Source: Croceicoccus sp. YJ47
GTDB taxonomy: Bacteria > Pseudomonadota > Alphaproteobacteria > Sphingomonadales > Sphingomonadaceae
Length of the DNA: 64,000 nt
Direction: 5' to 3'
Assembly: GCF_016745095.1 (NCBI RefSeq)
Contig: NZ_CP067087.1
Coordinates: forward strand, 934,501 to 998,500
Part shown: positions 60,355 through 64,000 of the stretch, piece after piece
Layout: each line of letters opens with the position of its first letter
Numbering within the stretch: the first letter of the stretch is position 1
Notes under the pieces: model-generated
The model's database searches: none
What the model saw: the letters and a program-made list of their open reading frames with translations, nothing else
What the model was told of the DNA's origin: nothing
Position numbers and translations under genes: made by a program

Positions 60355-60731
60355 CGACATTCGACACGATTGCCATTCAACCGGCACTATCGCGCGATCC
60401 GTGTTTCCGGTGTGGCGTGCCCGGCGCGAAGGGATGCGCGCATCAATTGCCGTTCGAACCTGCACCCGCGCCTGCATTCCGCCCCGCGCAGGAGAAGTCC
60501 CCCGTTTCCCGGCGCACGGCGAAAGGCGGTGGATCATTAGAGACGCAGACCGAAGCGAGCGATTTGCGCGAAGAGGTCATGCGGTTCCTCGTGACCCATG
60601 ACATGAGCAAGCTCCAATTCACGACCCGCGCCCGGCTGCCCAAACGGTTCGTGGTGGAGATGATGGATGGCACGTCGCCAAGCGCAAGCGCCACCGAGAA
60701 AGCCCGCAAGTTCATGGCCGCGCACGGCTGA
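60351..60731 (+). CDS. Hypothetical protein in the replication module
   Basis: 126 residues. The N-terminus has a possible metal site (DPCFRCGVPGAKGCAHQ) and the C-terminal half a predicted helix-turn-helix-like segment (FTTRARLPKRFVVEMMDGTSPSASATEKARKFM). Between the primase-like and ATPase genes with 4-nt and 1-nt overlaps, so it likely serves replication. Confidence 0.6.
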   Translation: MTTFDTIAIQPALSRDPCFRCGVPGAKGCAHQLPFEPAPAPAFRPAQEKSPVSRRTAKGGGSLETQTEASDLREEVMRFLVTHDMSKLQFTTRARLPKRFVVEMMDGTSPSASATEKARKFMAAHG

Positions 60732-62620
60732 TGGCGGGGTTGGACGACATGAAGAATGCGGCGCCGATCGCGGCGCCGGACATGACGGCGGCGGAAGGCG
60801 CGCCCGAAGCCGACGGGCACGGGCCGCAATTGCCGCAGCCGTGCCCGGTGACGCCATTGGGCGTGCTGGGGTCCAAGATACAGTTTCTCGACCGGCTCAA
60901 CCAGTTGCAGACGGTGGCGACCGAGTGCCGCAAGAACGACATGACGCTGTGGTTCGGCGATGGCTACCTGATCGGCCATTTCCCGCAATACAAGAAGGGG
61001 AAGGATGGCGAACCGGGCGACGTTGACGGGTTCAATCAGAAAACAGCCTCCGCAGCACTCGTCGAAGATTGCGCGACCAAGGGCATTTTCAATCCGGCGG
61101 GCCGGGTGTTCGGACGCGGGGCGCATGTGGCGCGGGGCGACGAGGACCAGATGGTGCTCCACCTGGGATCGAAGCTGCTCATTGCCAATGCCCCCGACAA
61201 GAAGGGGAAGCGGCGCAAGGACGTGATTACCGCGCGGGCGGGTGCGCTCGACGTGCCGGGGCATGGCACGTTGTATTTTCCCGCGCGCCCGTCCCTGCCC
61301 CCGATCGCCGACAAGGCCAGCGCGGCGGCGGATGGGCGCGAGCTGCTGTCGCTGCTCGGCAAGTGGTATTGGGTAGACCCGGATGCGTCGACGCTGCTGC
61401 TACTCGACGGGATTGCGCAGATGTTCATTTGCGGGGCACTCCCGTGGCGTTCGCATATCTGGCTCGCCGGGCCGACAGCGGCGGGCAAGTCGAGCCTGCA
61501 AACGCTGATCCGGTCGATCCACGACGGGGATTGGTGCCTTCACACAGAGGATTCGAGCGAGCGGCGGCTTCGTCAGACGCTGGACAACGATACGCTGCCC
61601 GTGTTGATCGACGAGGCCGAGGCGCACGATAACCCGGAGAAGCTGAAGAATATCCTCAACCTGATGAAGAAGGGGTCGAGCGGCGGCAAGATTCATCGCG
61701 GCGGCGCCGACGACAAGGGGCACGAATTCGTGGTGCGGTCGAGTTTCATCCTGTCCAGCGTGCTGCACGCCTCGATGCGCGGGGAGGATCGCAACCGCAT
61801 TGCCATCCTCGAAATGCGGGAGGTGCCATTGGAAGTGCCGCCGCTCGAACTGGAAGAGGCGACCTGGCGCGTGATGGGGCGGCGGATGCACCGGCGCATG
61901 ATCGACCAGTGGCCGCGATATCTGCACACGCTGAACCTCTATAAGCGGGCCATCGCGGCGCAGCGATACGAAGGGCGGTGGCAGGACACCTATGGCACGC
62001 TGCTCGCCTGTGCCGACCTGCTCCTTTACGATACGGCGCCCGATAGCGGGGCAATGCACGAGGAAGGGATGGAGCGCATCCATTCGGCGGTGGCGAAGAT
62101 ATTGCCGATGATGACGCGGGGCAAGTCGGAGGCACGGACCGACGTGGAGCGTGTGCAGATGCATCTCATGTCCCACATGCTGCCCGGTGCGCATGGCAAG
62201 CCGGGCGAGCCGGTGGGCGTGTGGCTGGACCGCGCGATGAAGACCAAGGTGGTGCCCGGGCAGTTCGAAACGTCTCCGGTGCAGGAAGGGCCGGATCACG
62301 ATGCGCGCGAAAAGCTGAAAAGCCACGGGCTGCGCGTGATCGAGGTCGAACCGAACAAAAGCGGCGGATGGAAATTCGGCGGGGATGCCAAGCTTGACGA
62401 TGCAGGCTGGGCGGAGGGGTATCTGGCCGTCGCCTATTCCACCAACAAGGCGCTGGCCGAGATATTCCGCGGCTCCGAATGGGCGGGCGATGGTTACCTG
62501 CAATCGCTGGGCAAGATTCCGGGGGCGAAGAAGGGGATCAAGATACGGTTCGCCGGGCGATCGGCGCCGGATAATGCGCTGGCGGTGCCTTTGGCGGCGT
62601 TGATGGGTGGGGATGAGTGA
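60731..62620 (+). CDS. P-loop ATPase/helicase-like replication protein
   Basis: 629 residues. Walker A is GPTAAGKSSL near residue 247 and Walker B is VLIDEAEAHD near residue 291; the segment NRIAILEMREVPLEVPP follows with a sensor-type Arg. It resembles the replicative helicases of satellites and temperate phages (DUF927/superfamily 3 type), but the exact family is not certain. With the Toprim protein it forms a primase-helicase pair. It ends 18 bp from the convergent cargo gene. Confidence 0.75.
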   Translation: MAGLDDMKNAAPIAAPDMTAAEGAPEADGHGPQLPQPCPVTPLGVLGSKIQFLDRLNQLQTVATECRKNDMTLWFGDGYLIGHFPQYKKGKDGEPGDVDGFNQKTASAALVEDCATKGIFNPAGRVFGRGAHVARGDEDQMVLHLGSKLLIANAPDKKGKRRKDVITARAGALDVPGHGTLYFPARPSLPPIADKASAAADGRELLSLLGKWYWVDPDASTLLLLDGIAQMFICGALPWRSHIWLAGPTAAGKSSLQTLIRSIHDGDWCLHTEDSSERRLRQTLDNDTLPVLIDEAEAHDNPEKLKNILNLMKKGSSGGKIHRGGADDKGHEFVVRSSFILSSVLHASMRGEDRNRIAILEMREVPLEVPPLELEEATWRVMGRRMHRRMIDQWPRYLHTLNLYKRAIAAQRYEGRWQDTYGTLLACADLLLYDTAPDSGAMHEEGMERIHSAVAKILPMMTRGKSEARTDVERVQMHLMSHMLPGAHGKPGEPVGVWLDRAMKTKVVPGQFETSPVQEGPDHDAREKLKSHGLRVIEVEPNKSGGWKFGGDAKLDDAGWAEGYLAVAYSTNKALAEIFRGSEWAGDGYLQSLGKIPGAKKGIKIRFAGRSAPDNALAVPLAALMGGDE

Positions 62621-62637
62621 TGGGGCTCGCGCGAAAC

Positions 62638-63150
62638 TTATTTATCCTGATTGGGTTGCCGTGTTTCGTGTTTACCCTGAAAATAGAAACGCATGATAGG
62701 CGTAATAACCGCTGGACTTGCCAGCCCTATTGCTACAGCAGTATGTCCGGTAATAGCGAGATAAATAGCTCCAAGCAAAGCCACCATCATCGCTACAAAG
62801 CCCATCCATTGGCCTTGAGATACCGCACGAGAGCGGCCATTAAGTTGTGCCTGCATAAATTTGTGATAAGCGGCTTGTTCATCTTCAGCCATTTTTAGGA
62901 TGCGCTCAGGCGCATCCGGCACAACTTCTCCATATCCCCTAAATTGTTCGACCGATGGCAACGGACCAGCATGCATTTGACGCTGGGATATATATATCTC
63001 ACCTTCAACACCCTCGCCCTCACCCTCGTCCGAAGGAGAGAGGACTACGGGTACATAGTTTCCCTCGTCGTCCCGAGTGTAAAGCCCTACATCGCCAGAA
63101 AGATTATTCTGCTCATCGTCACCCGGATGGCCAGGATTCGGGTTATTCAC
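62638..63150 (-). CDS. DUF2335 two-TM membrane protein (cargo)
   Basis: 170 residues starting with GTG at 63150. An acidic, low-complexity head (DEGNYVPVVLSPSDEGEGEG), an extended segment with PDAPERILKMAEDEQAAYHKFM, and two membrane segments (WMGFVAMMVALLGAIYLAI and AVAIGLASPAVITPIMRFY). This is the DUF2335 layout, of unknown function; two-TM proteins of this kind occur beside defence genes in mobile elements. The region is visibly AT-richer than its neighbours. Confidence 0.75.
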   Translation of the reverse strand: MNNPNPGHPGDDEQNNLSGDVGLYTRDDEGNYVPVVLSPSDEGEGEGVEGEIYISQRQMHAGPLPSVEQFRGYGEVVPDAPERILKMAEDEQAAYHKFMQAQLNGRSRAVSQGQWMGFVAMMVALLGAIYLAITGHTAVAIGLASPAVITPIMRFYFQGKHETRQPNQDK

Positions 63151-63442
63151 TTTCCAACTCAGTCACACGTTCCATAGCAGCAGATATGTATTTACCTACC
63201 TTTTGAAAACAGCGAACGCGTTCAAACTCAACTTCACCCAACTCCCAAGTCGCCAAACTTTCAGGTGCAATGAAGCTGTCGAAAACCGAGAAGAAGCCCA
63301 TCACTCGGGCATCGGAGTTACTCTTCCCCCAAGTTTCACAGGAAATTATGCGCCCACTTCGTCCGGCTACACGCTGGACGTGCGCAACGCGATGGGCGAG
63401 TTCGCTCGGTGTCAATCCGTGCTTTTTGATCATAACGTTCAT
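63143..63442 (-). CDS. Hypothetical cargo protein
   Basis: 99 residues; CGGAG 8 nt before the ATG. The N-terminus (MIKKHGLTPSELAHRVAHVQRVAGRS) resembles a regulatory helix-turn-helix; the rest is mixed and shows no family. The stop overlaps the DUF2335 start by 8 nt, so the two are translated together. Confidence 0.65.
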   Translation of the reverse strand: MNVMIKKHGLTPSELAHRVAHVQRVAGRSGRIISCETWGKSNSDARVMGFFSVFDSFIAPESLATWELGEVEFERVRCFQKVGKYISAAMERVTELESE

Positions 63443-63785
63443 GTGCCATCTCCGAGATGAATAACGAGCTAACGAACGATTAGGTCCAGACTACTCGCAC
63501 CTCTCATCACGCTCTTACCTGTGCACAAATGCGCCCGAGTAAACTCAACGCTGCACCTCAAACGCTCTTGAGCACACTCTTGCGACTCTGGACAAGAGCT
63601 TTTCGAATTAGGGTCGCATGGAAAGGGCAGAGAAATGCAGCTCTTCAAGCAAATTTGCTCGACAAGATTTTGAATCGAGTAGCGCATTGACGATCTGAAA
63701 TATCGATTTTTCGCAGCGCTCCTCACAATTGACTCAGGAGAGAATCGAGTCGCGCCGCATCCGTTCAAGAGCATCCATTCTGATA
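63443..63785. other. 343-bp AT-rich gap in the cargo
   Basis: No gene is supported. A 124-codon open frame on the minus strand (63469-63843) covers most of it, but it has no ribosome site, an odd residue composition and overlaps the better candidate at 63786-63989. It may hold the promoter for the cargo pair. Confidence 0.5.
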
Positions 63786-63989
63786 TTACGTGAGCAAGTC
63801 GGAAATCATTTCCGACTGCTCCAAGACCGCCATGCCGTCGCAAAACGCATAACGTTCGTTCTTTTCCATATCGGCGAGGATAGCGCGCAAGAGGACCACG
63901 ACGCGGTCACGTTCGGCGGATGGGTGGGCGCCGAGGATGGCAATTTGGCGGGTTAGCAATACGAGGGCGTGCAGGCTGGCGTCGAGCAT
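63786..63989 (-). CDS. Hypothetical small protein at the window end
   Basis: 67 residues, leucine-rich helical (LDASLHALVLLTRQIAILG), with EQSEMISDLLT at the end. The start (ATG at 63989) is 11 bp from the window edge, so its ribosome site cannot be judged. Composition is closer to the element's GC-rich part. Not recognised. Confidence 0.45.
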   Translation of the reverse strand: MLDASLHALVLLTRQIAILGAHPSAERDRVVVLLRAILADMEKNERYAFCDGMAVLEQSEMISDLLT

Positions 63990-64000
63990 AATGGGAACAT

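Larger units (their letters stand above)
54487..64000. mobile_element. Integrated element (satellite/PICI-like or prophage), left part
   Basis: From the repeat cluster at 54487 to the window end. It holds a tyrosine integrase, a leftward run of small overlapping genes, a divergent repressor pair with shared operators, a rightward primase-ATPase replication pair, and AT-rich cargo. No head, tail or lysis genes lie in the visible 9.5 kb. The gene order resembles phage-inducible islands, but the right end is outside the window, so a prophage remains possible. Confidence 0.7.

Noticed and set aside
63469-63843. A 124-codon minus-strand frame
   Set aside because: Unusual composition, no ribosome site and overlap with a better candidate; treated as non-coding.
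1-64000. CRISPR arrays, rRNA genes, insertion sequences
   Set aside because: No regularly spaced repeats, rRNA motifs or transposase frames were found.

Overview
The window is high-GC chromosomal DNA from an alphaproteobacterium, most likely Sphingomonadales (Erythrobacteraceae or Sphingomonadaceae). The grounds are a serine palmitoyltransferase with its own acyl carrier protein, a DivK homologue, a CtrA-type site (TTAA-N7-TTAA), a sphingomonad-style TonB-dependent receptor next to tryptophan-halogenase-like genes, and an RcGTA-like gene transfer agent cluster. The placement comes from reading the sequence; no database search was run.

Layout. 1-8.5 kb: a leftward cluster of TonB-dependent receptor, flavin-dependent halogenase, SapC, cupin/JmjC-like protein, second halogenase and a LacI-type regulator (cut by the window edge). 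The four middle genes overlap each other, and a LacI-like palindrome lies upstream of the receptor. 8.7-20.5 kb: tRNA-Lys and housekeeping genes (folK, aguB, msrA, rsmB, SdhE/SDHAF4-like DUF1674, PilZ, dksA) and a tightly overlapped leftward operon (DUF3572, HAD, RidA, GDPD, FemAB-like). 20.5-23.2 kb: divK, then the sphingolipid pair acp-spt and a YqaA-type membrane protein.

23.4-37.6 kb: a near-complete RcGTA-like structural cluster (TerS-like, TerL, portal, DUF6127, protease, capsid, adaptor, tail genes, NlpC/P60 peptidase, tail tip, DUF2793) with no integrase, repressor or lysis genes. The capsid gene sits between two intrinsic terminators, and the TIM-barrel-like part of the tail appears to be fused to the DUF2460 protein rather than to the tail-tip protein. 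37.8-38.9 kb: an OmpA-family gene split by one in-frame TAG.

39-54.4 kb: housekeeping genes: queC, argD-argF-hslO, a double cold-shock-domain protein with an RGG-like head, terC, a PII-amt transcription unit behind a textbook sigma54 promoter with a second PII gene past a terminator, prfC, pheST and tRNA-Gln. Several sigma70-type promoters share TTGAC(A/C)-N17-TAGAG or close variants.

54.5-64 kb (continues off the window): an integrated element. It has a tyrosine integrase with a cluster of 9-bp repeats at its 3' end, a leftward chain of small overlapping genes including a second GapR-like (DUF2312) gene, a divergent CI/Cro-like switch with shared operators, and a rightward replication module (Toprim primase-like protein plus P-loop ATPase). 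It ends in AT-richer cargo with a DUF2335 membrane protein. No structural phage genes are seen in this part, so a satellite or PICI-like island is plausible but unproven.
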